A stretch of DNA of 64,000 bases from Rs1 sp038900335 (GCA_038900335.1 JBBMRB010000010.1:62001-126000), one strand, 5' to 3'; shown: positions 26,983-36,364, numbered from the stretch's first letter. Notes: a model not told the origin generated them from the letters alone. Numbers and translations are program-made.

Positions 26983-27879
26983 TTATTTATCAGTCAAATA
27001 GGCGAGTATTTGCTCTGGGTTTGCAATTCTTCTTTTGATATCAATATCGGCAACGCTAGCAGCAGTACCGCAGAACACAAGGTTGTCGTTAGTTTGTAGT
27101 GCCTGTTGAATATGCTGAGTTTCACGCTCTCGCCAGACACCTTCTTGAAAAACGATACATTCAAAATCTTGATACCTTAATGCCAGCGATATCCAAGTGT
27201 TGATATCACAGGGCTGATTAATTAAAACAACATTAATATTAGCGTCACTAAGTTCAATAGCAGCAAGTGCCAGTTTCCACATCGGTGAGCGCTCGGCACA
27301 GATCAATAAACTTGGCTGTTTTTGCTTCTTCGCTTTTTTAGCATTTAAACGTAATACCGCATAATCAACCAGCGCACTTTGTAGCAGCATCATCTGGGCC
27401 ACTTTTAAAGTGTCAGCTTCGAGTTTTTGAATAACAGGTTCTAAAATTTCGCTGCGTGTTAGCGCGAGTGGATAATTTAAAAACAGATCTTGTAGCGATT
27501 GTTTTATTTGCGTCAATGAGCCGTTACTCAACGTGCTCTCTATTGTTTCTATCAATTGCTGCCAATCATTATTGCTAGGCTTGGGGTGTGTGCTGTTATC
27601 TGAGCTAAGCAGTGCTTTAACTTTACTAACAGGTACTCCTTTTGCAATAAATGCGAGGATGTCTCTGACCTTGGTAACGTCAGCTTCACTATATAAGCGA
27701 TGACCTTTAGGCGTGCGCTGTGGGATAAGCAAGCCGTAACGACGCTCCCATGCCCGCAATGTGACTGTATTTACTTGAGTTTGTTCGCTGAGCTCACGTA
27801 TCGGTATTAATTTATCTTGCGTGGGCTGTGGTCCGGATTCTGCTATGGACTGTTGTGTAGATAGCTGTGTCATTATCAT
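26983..27879 (-). CDS. MerR-family regulator, class II LitR-like (no cobalamin-binding motif)
   Basis: A 298-residue regulator. Residues about 25-95 are a MerR helix-turn-helix (LIPIRELSEQTQVNTVTLRAWERRYGLL, GHRLYSEADV). The C-terminal part resembles the CarH/LitR layout in length and fold (helical part, then a Rossmann-like segment SLLICAERSPMWKLALAAIELS), but the DxHxxG cobalamin motif and the WxxEH helix motif are absent. LitR proteins of this B12-less type are known in Pseudomonas, where a separate LOV protein supplies light sensing. It heads the operon with cbiX, hemH and phrB and is divergent from the DUF523-DUF1722 gene. A second in-frame ATG at 27873 is equally possible. Confidence 0.85.
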   Translation of the reverse strand: MIMTQLSTQQSIAESGPQPTQDKLIPIRELSEQTQVNTVTLRAWERRYGLLIPQRTPKGHRLYSEADVTKVRDILAFIAKGVPVSKVKALLSSDNSTHPKPSNNDWQQLIETIESTLSNGSLTQIKQSLQDLFLNYPLALTRSEILEPVIQKLEADTLKVAQMMLLQSALVDYAVLRLNAKKAKKQKQPSLLICAERSPMWKLALAAIELSDANINVVLINQPCDINTWISLALRYQDFECIVFQEGVWRERETQHIQQALQTNDNLVFCGTAASVADIDIKRRIANPEQILAYLTDK

Positions 27880-27909
27880 TCCGTCTAGTCTCTATGATGT
27901 GTCCATATT

Positions 27910-27966
27910 ATTATACAAAAATAATTCTTGTACAATCATTATTTATACATTATTATTTTTTGTACA
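27910..27966. promoter_or_regulatory. Twin TATACA-N11-TGTACA operator in the divergent LitR-like promoter
   Basis: TATACA (27912) and TGTACA (27929) are 11 bases apart; the same pair recurs at 27944 and 27961 with the same spacing, giving a 32-base repeat. On the plus strand TTGTAC (27928-27933) and TATTAT (27951-27956) are 17 bases apart, a good sigma70 promoter for the DUF523 gene overlapping the operator; on the minus strand TATAAT lies at 27910-27915. It resembles the direct-repeat TGTA-type sites reported for class II LitR, though my memory of the exact published spacing is not firm. Confidence 0.65.
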
Positions 27967-28038
27967 ACTTATTCGAAGTGCTTGAATGTTAAATAATCGC
28001 TTTGTAGATGATCGCCAATTGAAGAAAAGGAAATAGTG

Positions 28039-29061
28039 ATGGATATTATTACATCTGATTTAGCTTACCTAGAAACACCTGCTGCAATTGAGCCTAAACA
28101 AAACGCTGACTCACAGGCGGTAGTACACGTTGGCTTAAGTGCTTGCCTAGCGGGGCAAGAAGTTCGCTATAATGGCGGTCACAGCCAATCGCGCTATTGC
28201 CTTAATACGCTGACTCAGTACTTTAGCTTTAAAACATTTTGCCCTGAAGTGGCAGCCGGCTTCTCAGTACCTCGCCCGACGATGCGTTTAATTGGTGATG
28301 TTAACAACCCAACACTGACCTATAGCGATAATAACGAGCATGACCTGACTGCGCAATTGCAGAAAGCAGGGCTCGCTCAACTTGAAAAAATTGATCATTT
28401 AGATGGTTATGTTTTAATGAAAAATTCACCAAGTTGCGGCTATCAAAGAGTAAAAGTCTATCAACAAAGTGGTTATCCTCATGACACTAGAAGACAAGGG
28501 CTGTTTACTGAACAACTGCAAAAAAAATATCCACTGCTGCCGATTGAAGAAGATGGGCGTTTGAATGATCCAAAACTACGTGAGAACTTTATCCTCAGAG
28601 TGTACGCGCATCACTATTTTAGACATGAGGTATTGGCACAGCCATCGCTACACAATTTAATAAAATTTCATAGCCGCTACAAATATACGTTAATGGCACA
28701 TGATCAAGGGCTTTATAAAAAGTTAGGTAAGATGTTGGCAGGTATCGGTGAGCAATCAATACAGACACTTTGTCAGCAATACTTCGTGTTATTTATGCAG
28801 GCACTCGCAAAGCCTGCCAGCACTAAGAACCAGGCAAATGCGCTGTTACATATGCTGGGTTATTTGAAGAAAAGCGTACCCTCGCAAGCACGTCAGCATC
28901 TAGCTGAAATTATTGATAAGTATAGAGAAAACAAATTGCCACTGATTACACCGGTGACATTGTTATCGCACTATATTTTACAATATGGCAGTGCCTATAT
29001 ACGTGAGCAACGCTATTTTCAACCATACCCTGAAGCCTTAGGTTTAAGAAATAGAGTGTAA
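28039..29061 (+). CDS. DUF523-DUF1722 fusion protein (YbgA-type)
   Basis: A 340-residue two-domain protein. Residues about 30-165 are DUF523 (VGLSACLAGQEVRYNGGHS, FCPEVAAGFSVPRPTMRL, MKNSPSCGYQRVKVY, with conserved cysteines); residues about 195-330 are DUF1722/YbgA (LIKFHSRYKYTLMAHDQGLYKKLGKMLA). In E. coli the second domain stands next to phr, and the fusion is often found in light-induced sets with photolyase; its biochemistry is unknown. A GTG three bases upstream is an alternative start; AAGG suits the ATG. The conserved cysteines of DUF523 suggest metal or FeS binding (inference). Confidence 0.9.
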   Translation: MDIITSDLAYLETPAAIEPKQNADSQAVVHVGLSACLAGQEVRYNGGHSQSRYCLNTLTQYFSFKTFCPEVAAGFSVPRPTMRLIGDVNNPTLTYSDNNEHDLTAQLQKAGLAQLEKIDHLDGYVLMKNSPSCGYQRVKVYQQSGYPHDTRRQGLFTEQLQKKYPLLPIEEDGRLNDPKLRENFILRVYAHHYFRHEVLAQPSLHNLIKFHSRYKYTLMAHDQGLYKKLGKMLAGIGEQSIQTLCQQYFVLFMQALAKPASTKNQANALLHMLGYLKKSVPSQARQHLAEIIDKYRENKLPLITPVTLLSHYILQYGSAYIREQRYFQPYPEALGLRNRV

Positions 29062-29103
29062 TCTTATGAAAGCTATTGGCAATCGCTTATTGTCAGTGGC
29101 TGA

Positions 29104-31185
29104 TTAAGGAATAACACCGCCGCTATTTGCTGGGTATGGCGGATAGCGTTCCAGTAATTTTTCAGCGTAGGCACTCGTTAGCAATTGCTCTAACTGCTGC
29201 CACGAGATGGGTTGTGAAAATAGGTAACCTTGGATGTAATCACACCCTTGTTGTACAAGATATTGGTACTGCTCATAATTTTCGATACCCTCAGCAATCG
29301 TATTGAGCTTATAAGCCTTTGCTATCGACAGTATAGCGTGGATCATTGTTTTATGGGTTTGGTCTGTTAGGTTGAGGCTATCAATAAATGATTTATCAAT
29401 TTTTAAGCAATTAACGGGGTAGTGAATCAATTGAGTAAAAGCAGTATAGCCAGTACCAAAGTCATCTAGGGCCAATTTAACCCCCATTGCTCGCAATTCT
29501 TGCAAAGTGCTAATACTTTTGCCATCCGCTTCAACTAAGCTGGTCTCTGTTAATTCAAACTCAATGCAACTAGGTACAATATCATATTTAGTGATGAGCT
29601 CTTGTACCTGCTGGCTAAACAGCGTGTTGTGTAATTCGATTGCGGAAATGTTAATACAAAAAGTTAAGGGCTTACTATTTAGCAGCGCTTGCGCTTGTCG
29701 TATTTGTTTAAATGTTTGCTCTATCACCCATAAATCAATTTTTTTAATCAGATCAGATTCTTCTGCGATAGGGATATAAACATTAGGGCCTACTTCTTTA
29801 AGCAATTCATCAGTACTGCGAATGAGTATCTCTACACTAGCTATTTGTAGCGTAGTGCTATGAAAGATAGGCATGAACGATAGGTAAAAAAGCTCATTTT
29901 GTAGGGCGTACTCAATTTTATGGGTGATTTTTTTACGCAGAGAAATGTCGCTTAGCAAATTATCATCAAATACTTTTAGCTGGTTCTTACCGTCTTTTTT
30001 AGCGTAATACATAGCGGCACTCGCGCGTGTCAGCAATGATTCAAAGCTATGTGTTTGCCTATCGGCTACCGCAATACCTAAACTAATATGCACAAAGATC
30101 TTATACTCATTGAGTAAAAAAGGTGATTTTAGTACACCAAATAGATTATTTGCTGTCGCCTGTGCTTGTTGATGATCAGTATTGAGTAATATGATAATGA
30201 ACTCATCGCCAGATAAGCGTGCAAAAAGATGTTGGTTTTGTGCGGCTAAAAACTCTTTTAAGCGCAAGCAGAAAGCTTTAAGTAATTGATCTCCAATTAG
30301 ATGATTATAGGAGTCGTTAACTTTTTTAAAATTATCGATGTTTAGATGAAATATGCACGATTGGCTACCCGCACTATGCAATGAATGGTTTTTTTTCAAC
30401 CAAGAATGCAGCCCTCTACGATTATAAAGACCCGTTAAATGATCGGTATGTGCCACTATTGTTAATTTGTTTTTTTGCCCAGATATTAAAATAATACCGA
30501 CAACTAACCAAATCAACAGCATTAGGCGCAGTAAATCTTTTTCTGTGATTAGCTGTCCGTAGAGCATGGCCTGTGAGACAACAATTTTATAGTCGCCCAG
30601 GTCACTCATGCCATCGCTGAGAAACTCAAGGAGTTTTATATTACTAAACTCAAGCTGGCTGTTGTCAAAATCAATGTTATATTCAGAAATCCACCAGTTC
30701 TCGACCATGAATTTATTGAACGGCACTTCAATATTATCGCCACTGGCCGCTGGGATATAGATAATGGTGTTGAATTTTAAAGATACTTCATCATTAGTAT
30801 TAGAATACAGTGGGTTATAGTTTCTTAAGGAGACTTTTAATCGTGAGTGTGGGTTGGGCGATAAATATTTAGCCGCTATTTTTATGCGATCATATTTGGA
30901 AAGATCAATACCCTGGTCAAAGCCTGTGCTACCAAACCTAAAGGCGAGGCCGCATAAATTGAACCCTTGTAAATTGGTGATGGAGCATTCACTGGTAAAA
31001 CTAGTATTATCTGTCTTTAAAGAGCTGGTAACGTGGCCTGATGTAATGGGAGCTATTTGCTGAATATGGGCGCCATTGAGTAGCGAGAGTGAGGTATTGA
31101 GCAAACCGATACGATGAGCGCCAAAAACACTCAGCGATAACAACAACAAGGTGACGATTATTCGGCTATTGTAGTCTGCTAACAC
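29104..31185 (-). CDS. Membrane GGDEF-EAL protein, probable c-di-GMP phosphodiesterase
   Basis: A 693-residue sensor. A first membrane helix (about 9-28), a periplasmic domain (about 30-215, beta-rich, resembling CBM11/CIA30-like galactose-binding folds) and a second helix (about 217-236) lead to GGDEF (about 240-405) and EAL (about 415-675). The GGDEF signature is SGDEF at 325-329, so cyclase activity may be weak or lost. In the EAL domain the name motif reads EIL at 452-454, but the catalytic Glu is kept and NIS, ELTE, DDFGTGY and KIDKSF are intact, so hydrolysis of c-di-GMP is likely. The signal sensed by the periplasmic domain is unknown. Monocistronic. Confidence 0.87.
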   Translation of the reverse strand: MLADYNSRIIVTLLLLSLSVFGAHRIGLLNTSLSLLNGAHIQQIAPITSGHVTSSLKTDNTSFTSECSITNLQGFNLCGLAFRFGSTGFDQGIDLSKYDRIKIAAKYLSPNPHSRLKVSLRNYNPLYSNTNDEVSLKFNTIIYIPAASGDNIEVPFNKFMVENWWISEYNIDFDNSQLEFSNIKLLEFLSDGMSDLGDYKIVVSQAMLYGQLITEKDLLRLMLLIWLVVGIILISGQKNKLTIVAHTDHLTGLYNRRGLHSWLKKNHSLHSAGSQSCIFHLNIDNFKKVNDSYNHLIGDQLLKAFCLRLKEFLAAQNQHLFARLSGDEFIIILLNTDHQQAQATANNLFGVLKSPFLLNEYKIFVHISLGIAVADRQTHSFESLLTRASAAMYYAKKDGKNQLKVFDDNLLSDISLRKKITHKIEYALQNELFYLSFMPIFHSTTLQIASVEILIRSTDELLKEVGPNVYIPIAEESDLIKKIDLWVIEQTFKQIRQAQALLNSKPLTFCINISAIELHNTLFSQQVQELITKYDIVPSCIEFELTETSLVEADGKSISTLQELRAMGVKLALDDFGTGYTAFTQLIHYPVNCLKIDKSFIDSLNLTDQTHKTMIHAILSIAKAYKLNTIAEGIENYEQYQYLVQQGCDYIQGYLFSQPISWQQLEQLLTSAYAEKLLERYPPYPANSGGVIP

Positions 31186-31489
31186 ATGATGTCCTTAGCT
31201 AAAACGGCGGTATCTATTAGTTTTAACAATAACACCATATTGTCCGTTTTTCGATTAATCGTTAATAAATTATTATCTCAATTCTTACTTTAAGTTATAG
31301 TGCCATTATCCTGATGATCGATTAACTAATGATTAATATTAAAAGTATGGCACTAATTGTTAGTGATAACAGCTAAATGTTAGTTATTTAATATGCCGTT
31401 ATGGATCGTCACTTAAAAATAAATACAACTGGCTGTTTAATGATCGACATTCGAGTGTTAGCAGGCAGTACTTACAGGTGCGAATTAAA

Positions 31490-31786
31490 ATGGAAGGCAA
31501 AGCAAAAGCGGTTGAATTATTTGAGATGGCAGATGAGTTTATTAATATTGCCAATCGTTTAGTGGAAACTGACGGTAAGGATTTAGGTGATGTAGGTGCG
31601 GCTATTCGCTATGCCGCCGCGCGCTTTAATGCCCATGAAGCGGCGTATAAAGCCAAAGATTTAGCAGCTGAGCGCAGTGACGCTTTAGCGTGGTTTTCAA
31701 GTCAGTATAATGAAATGCTAGAGGAAAATTTAGATCAGCATATCAAATATTTTGAAGAGCAAAAACTAAAGGGCCAACAGCACTAA
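31490..31786 (+). CDS. DUF3144 family protein
   Basis: A 98-residue acidic helical protein. FEMADEFINIANRLVE followed by VGAAIRYAAARFNAHEAAY is the DUF3144 pattern. Function unknown. The ATG at 31490 has AGGTG nine bases ahead; a GTG at 31478 lies inside that ribosome site and is less likely. It is transcribed alone, divergent from the GGDEF-EAL gene across about 300 bases with no clear operator. Confidence 0.8.
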   Translation: MEGKAKAVELFEMADEFINIANRLVETDGKDLGDVGAAIRYAAARFNAHEAAYKAKDLAAERSDALAWFSSQYNEMLEENLDQHIKYFEEQKLKGQQH

Positions 31787-31834
31787 CTCCAGCTCAATCT
31801 TAGTTATTTGAATATCAATGACGAGTAGTTACAA

Positions 31835-31860
31835 AAAAGCGCTTCTAGTGAAGCGCTTTT
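31835..31860. terminator. Bidirectional terminator between DUF3144 gene and katG
   Basis: A perfect 11-base stem (31835-31845 with 31850-31860) around loop TAGT, with A-run before and T-run after, so it works as an intrinsic terminator for both convergent genes. Confidence 0.88.
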
Positions 31861-31890
31861 GCGATAACTATTTTTTACGCTTAAGCAATA

Positions 31891-34071
31891 TTAGACAAGG
31901 TCAAAACGATCTGCGTTCATTACTTTATTCCAAGCGGATACGAAATCTGCCAAGAATTTTTCGCTAGCATCAGCACTGGCATAAACTTCAGCAATAGCGC
32001 GCAAAATAGAATTAGATCCAAATAATAGATCGACATCTGTAGCGCTCCATTTAGCAGCTCCTGTTGCTAGATCATTACCTTGGTAAGCATTTTTACCAGT
32101 TTTGTTCCACTTAGTCGACATATCCAATAAATTGACAAAGAAATCATTTGTTAATGTTCCTGGTGTGTCAGTGAATACACCATTGGCAGTGCCATTGGTA
32201 TTCGCATTTAAGACCCGAAGGCCACCGATAAGTGCCGTCATCTGCGGTGCTGTTAAGCCAAGCAACTGGGCGCGGTCAACGAGTAAATCACCAGCTTGGA
32301 AATTTGTTTTCGTTGAAATGTAGTTGCGAAAGCCATCGGCAATCGGTTCAAGTACCGCAATTGATTCGATATCTGTTTGCTCTTGTAGAGCATCAGTACG
32401 ACCCGCTGCAAAAGGTACTGTGATATTGCTACCGGCATCTTGCGCTGCTTTTTCAATAGCAGCGGCACCGCCAAGTACAATCAAATCCGCAAGTGACACT
32501 TGTTTGCTAGCAGATTTAGCATTAAATTCACTTTGTACGCCTTTGAGTGCCTTTAATACAATCGCAAGTTGTGCAGGGTTATTTACCTCCCAATCTTTTT
32601 GCGGCGCTAGAGCAATACGTGCACCATTGGCACCGCCACGTTTATCACTAGAGCGGAATGTCGCAGCAGATGACCAGGCAGTATTCACTAATTGTGATAC
32701 CGATAAACCGGTCGCTAAAACCTTAGCTTTAAGCTCTGCGATGTCTGCATCATCAACAAGATCGTGATCAACAGCAGGTACAGGGTCCTGCCAAAGTTGC
32801 GGCTCACTAGGTACTAATTTACCAAGGCTGCGGCTAAATGGCCCCATATCGCGATGGGTTAATTTGTACCATGCGCGAGCAAATGCATCTGCAAACTCTG
32901 CTGGATTTTTATGAAAACGACGAGAGATCTTGCCGTATTCAGGGTCCATACGTAATGCTAAATCGCTGGTAAACATGATCGGCAAATGCGTTTTGCTGCC
33001 ATCGTGAGCATCTGGAACATTGGCAGCTGAAGCATCAGTTGGGATCCACTGTATCGCACCGGCGGGGCTTCTTACCATATCCCAATCATAGCCAAATAGG
33101 ATGTTGAAAAAATTATTATCCCACTGTGTTGGCGTATTGGTCCAAGCGCCTTCTAAACCACTAGAGATAGTATCGCCACCTTTACCACTTTTGTAAGTGC
33201 TGCTCCAGCCCAGGCCTTGCTCTTCTAAACCAGCGCCTTCAGGCTCAGCGCCAACATTGGCAGCGTCACCCGCACCGTGGGCTTTACCGAAAGTGTGACC
33301 ACCGGCAATTAACGCCACTGTTTCTTCATCGTTCATTGCCATGCGCGCAAATGTCTCGCGAATATCACGAGCAGAGCCCAATACACTTGGCTCGCCATTT
33401 GGGCCTTCAGGGTTAACATAAATCAAACCCATTTGCACAGCAGCTAGGTTACCTTCTAGTTCACGGTCACCTTTGTAGCGCTCGTCATTTAGCCATTCGC
33501 CTTCAGGTCCCCAGTAAATATCTTCTTCAGGTTCCCAAATATCGGCGCGACCGCCAGCAAATCCAAAGGTTTTTAAGCCCATTGATTCTAGGGCAACGTT
33601 ACCGGTTAAAATCATCAAATCTGCCCATGAGATTTTTTTGCCGTATTTTTGTTTGATAGGCCACAATAATCGACGTGCTTTGTCTAAATTGACGTTGTCA
33701 GGCCAGCTGTTAAGCGGTGCGAAACGCTGGTTACCAGTACCGGCACCGCCGCGGCCATCACCGGTACGATAAGTCCCCGCACTGTGCCAAGCCATACGAA
33801 TGAAGAATGGGCCGTAATGACCGTAATCTGCAGGCCACCACTCTTGTGAATCAGTCATTAATGCATGTAAATCCTTGATAACGGCATCTAGATCAAGTGT
33901 TTTAAATTCGTCAGCATAGTTAAAGTTCTCACCCATAGGGTCAGATTCATTGGTGTTCTGGTGCAGGATTTTTAGATTAACTTGATTAGGCCACCAATCA
34001 GAATTCTTCGATGGTGCTGGTTTTTTATGATCACCGCCGCCCATTACTGGGCATTTTGAAATATCGCTCAT
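31891..34071 (-). CDS. katG: Catalase-peroxidase
   Basis: A 726-residue bifunctional catalase-peroxidase. The distal site is FIRMAWHSAGTYRTGDGRGG, giving the Trp of the Trp-Tyr-Met crosslink next to the catalytic His; YVNPEGPNGEP supplies the Tyr; proximal haem His is in ALIAGGHTFGKAHG. The second, non-haem peroxidase domain follows from about residue 425. It removes hydrogen peroxide in the cytoplasm. An AGAGGA site fits the ATG at 34071; the ATG at 34098 gives nine extra residues not usual in the family. Upstream ATAG-N7-CTAT spacing suggests OxyR control. Confidence 0.96.
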   Translation of the reverse strand: MSDISKCPVMGGGDHKKPAPSKNSDWWPNQVNLKILHQNTNESDPMGENFNYADEFKTLDLDAVIKDLHALMTDSQEWWPADYGHYGPFFIRMAWHSAGTYRTGDGRGGAGTGNQRFAPLNSWPDNVNLDKARRLLWPIKQKYGKKISWADLMILTGNVALESMGLKTFGFAGGRADIWEPEEDIYWGPEGEWLNDERYKGDRELEGNLAAVQMGLIYVNPEGPNGEPSVLGSARDIRETFARMAMNDEETVALIAGGHTFGKAHGAGDAANVGAEPEGAGLEEQGLGWSSTYKSGKGGDTISSGLEGAWTNTPTQWDNNFFNILFGYDWDMVRSPAGAIQWIPTDASAANVPDAHDGSKTHLPIMFTSDLALRMDPEYGKISRRFHKNPAEFADAFARAWYKLTHRDMGPFSRSLGKLVPSEPQLWQDPVPAVDHDLVDDADIAELKAKVLATGLSVSQLVNTAWSSAATFRSSDKRGGANGARIALAPQKDWEVNNPAQLAIVLKALKGVQSEFNAKSASKQVSLADLIVLGGAAAIEKAAQDAGSNITVPFAAGRTDALQEQTDIESIAVLEPIADGFRNYISTKTNFQAGDLLVDRAQLLGLTAPQMTALIGGLRVLNANTNGTANGVFTDTPGTLTNDFFVNLLDMSTKWNKTGKNAYQGNDLATGAAKWSATDVDLLFGSNSILRAIAEVYASADASEKFLADFVSAWNKVMNADRFDLV

Positions 34072-34532
34072 GTCATTAATTCCTCTTGTTGTGTTCATTT
34101 ATTAATTTCACTATTTAAAATAACTGTCGGTTTATAATGCATACAAACTCGCTACTCACGTTATTCGCCAAGCGCCAAATTAATTTTGTGTGTTGGTTTA
34201 AGCAGTAATTTATAGTAACACTGCGACTACACTTGCTCTAGTTAAGGATATTGATCAGCTTGATAGCAAAAAACTATAGAAAGGCTATAGTTAACAGTTT
34301 TTGATTAAAATCAAGGGTGTTAGGCGCTAGTCTTTAATCGTAAAATCGCTGAAATACCGCTATCTATACGTAAAAAATAGGCTTTTGGTTGCATCGCTAT
34401 GTGAATAATCACTGAAAAGTAATGAAAATCAGCTAAAATGTTACACCTTTTGCTAAATGTTAAAACCTGTGTTCTAACATTAGTAGCCGTTGGCGCTACA
34501 CTGTTAATAAACCGGTCTATCGAGTAATATTT
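34072..34532. other. Divergent intergenic region of katG and the ABC exporter gene
   Basis: About 460 bases with no convincing ORF. It holds the katG promoter (possible minus-strand minus-10 TATAAA near 34210-34215), an OxyR-like element at 34263-34288 and must hold the promoter of the Atm1-type gene. Confidence 0.6.
34263..34288 (-). promoter_or_regulatory. OxyR-like element upstream of katG
   Basis: ATAG (34263-34266), seven bases, CTAT (34274-34277), seven bases, then CTAT (34285-34288) in the OxyR tetranucleotide register; the third box should read ATAG and matches two of four. It lies roughly 190 bases before the katG start. Suggestive, not strong. Confidence 0.35.
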
Positions 34533-36329
34533 TTGAAAACTGATACACAAGATTCAACATTGAATGCCTCGTCATTGCAAATAATTCGCCGTGTTGTGCC
34601 CTACCTATGGCCTAAGTCTGATAATTCGGTACGCGTTAGAGTAGTGCTATCTATCACGATGTTGATCTTGGCCAAGCTGATTGCGGTGGCTACCCCATTT
34701 TTCTATAAAGAGGCGGTCGATGCATTGACCGCGAGCGATCAATCTTCACGCTGGTTATTAGCGATAGGTGGTAGCGGTTTAGTGATTGCCTATGGGGTAT
34801 CAAGGCAACTCAATATCTTATTTCAGCAATTAAGAGACCTTATTTTTGTCAGTGTAGGCCAAGGTGCTCTACGTGCGATTTCACTACAGACTATCTCCCA
34901 TATCCATCAGTTATCTATGCGCTATCATATCAGCAGGAAAACCGGTGGTTTGAGCCGTATTATTGAGCGCGGTGTCAAAGGCGTCAGTTTTTTATTGCGC
35001 TTTATGTTGTTCAATATAGGGCCGCTGATTTTAGAGCTGGTGATGATATCTATCATCCTCGTTACCTTTTTTGATGCCTGGTATTTGTTAATTGTGGCAA
35101 TAACAGTGCTCAGTTACGTATGGTTCACCACGGTTGTGACTAATTGGCGCTTATCTATACGCAAAGAAATGAATGATAAAGACCGCGATGCCAACCAAAA
35201 AGCGGTCGATAGCTTATTAAATTTTGAAACCGTGAAATATTTTAACGCACAACAAATGGAAGTTGAGCGCTACGATATATCGATGAAAGGCTATGAAGCA
35301 GCATCAGTTAAAACGGTTAAATCATTAGCATTACTAAACTTTGGTCAGGGCTTGATTTTAAATGGCGGCTTAGTAACTGCACTACTCCTAGCTGCTAGTG
35401 ATGTAGCGGCAGGGCGCTTAAGTGTCGGTGAGTTTGTGATGGTAAATGCCTATATGATGCAAGTGATGCAGCCGTTAGGTCTGCTCGGTTTTGTCTATCG
35501 AGAAATACGCCAATCATTAATAGATATGCAAGAGATGTTTGGCTTATTAGAGCAACCTGCTGAAATAGCGGATAAGCCAGGGGCTGTTGATCTTGCGATA
35601 AAAGATGCCAGTATTGAATTTGTAAACGTCGACTTTTGCTATCAAACTGAAAGGCCTATTTTAAAAAAATTGAATTTAAAGATTAAAGGGGGCCAAAGTG
35701 TGGCGATAGTCGGAGCTTCAGGTTCTGGTAAATCAACCATTGGCCGGCTATTGTTTAGGTTTTATGATGTCAGTGCGGGCGCGCTGTTGATTGATGGTCA
35801 AGATGTGCGAGATATTAGCCAGGCGAGCCTGCAAAAAAACATTGGGGTGGTGCCTCAAGATACAGTACTTTTTAACGATACTATTTTTTATAATATCAGT
35901 TATGGTGATCCCAGTGCGAGTATAGCAGAAGTAGAAGTGGCGGCAAAAGCGGCGAGAGTACACGATTTTATCTTACAACTGCCTGATGGTTATCAAACTA
36001 AAGTTGGGGAGCGCGGGCTTAAATTATCTGGCGGTGAAAAGCAGCGCGTAGGTATCGCTCGTACCATCTTGAAAAACGCACCTATCTTGTTGTTAGATGA
36101 AGCGACGTCAGCACTTGATACTAAAACAGAGCGAGATATTCAATATAGCTTGCAGCAGCTGAGCAGGGACAGAACTGTGGTTATTATTGCTCATCGTTTA
36201 TCCACCGTCGTCGATGCAGATACTATCGTGGTGTTAGAGCACGGCGAGGTGGTAGAAAGTGGTAGCCATCAGCAGCTATTAGCTTTAAATGGTCGCTATC
36301 AGCAAATGTGGCGTAATCAGGAACAGTAA
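34533..36329 (+). CDS. Atm1/HMT1-type ABC exporter (membrane plus ATPase)
   Basis: A 598-residue half-transporter that acts as a homodimer. About six membrane helices occupy residues 25-310, including FETVKYFNAQQMEVERYD, the Atm1-family hallmark. The ATPase domain (about 345-598) has Walker A GASGSGKST, Q-loop VVPQDTVLFNDTIFYNI, signature LSGGEKQR and Walker B ILLLDEATSALD. Relatives export glutathione-bound metals or sulfur compounds. The start is TTG; no in-frame ATG occurs before the first helix. It shares a divergent region with katG, which fits a stress role (inference). Confidence 0.9.
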   Translation: MKTDTQDSTLNASSLQIIRRVVPYLWPKSDNSVRVRVVLSITMLILAKLIAVATPFFYKEAVDALTASDQSSRWLLAIGGSGLVIAYGVSRQLNILFQQLRDLIFVSVGQGALRAISLQTISHIHQLSMRYHISRKTGGLSRIIERGVKGVSFLLRFMLFNIGPLILELVMISIILVTFFDAWYLLIVAITVLSYVWFTTVVTNWRLSIRKEMNDKDRDANQKAVDSLLNFETVKYFNAQQMEVERYDISMKGYEAASVKTVKSLALLNFGQGLILNGGLVTALLLAASDVAAGRLSVGEFVMVNAYMMQVMQPLGLLGFVYREIRQSLIDMQEMFGLLEQPAEIADKPGAVDLAIKDASIEFVNVDFCYQTERPILKKLNLKIKGGQSVAIVGASGSGKSTIGRLLFRFYDVSAGALLIDGQDVRDISQASLQKNIGVVPQDTVLFNDTIFYNISYGDPSASIAEVEVAAKAARVHDFILQLPDGYQTKVGERGLKLSGGEKQRVGIARTILKNAPILLLDEATSALDTKTERDIQYSLQQLSRDRTVVIIAHRLSTVVDADTIVVLEHGEVVESGSHQQLLALNGRYQQMWRNQEQ

Positions 36330-36364
36330 TACGGGCTGTTTATTGTGTTAGCAATTAATTTACA

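Noticed and set aside
26983..27879. CarH/class I LitR cobalamin photoreceptor
   Set aside because: The DxHxxG and WxxEH motifs needed for cobalamin binding are absent, so a B12-less class is preferred.
34320..34550. A 76-residue open frame in the katG-exporter gap
   Set aside because: No ribosome site, no recognisable motif, and it overlaps the start of the exporter gene and the likely promoter region.
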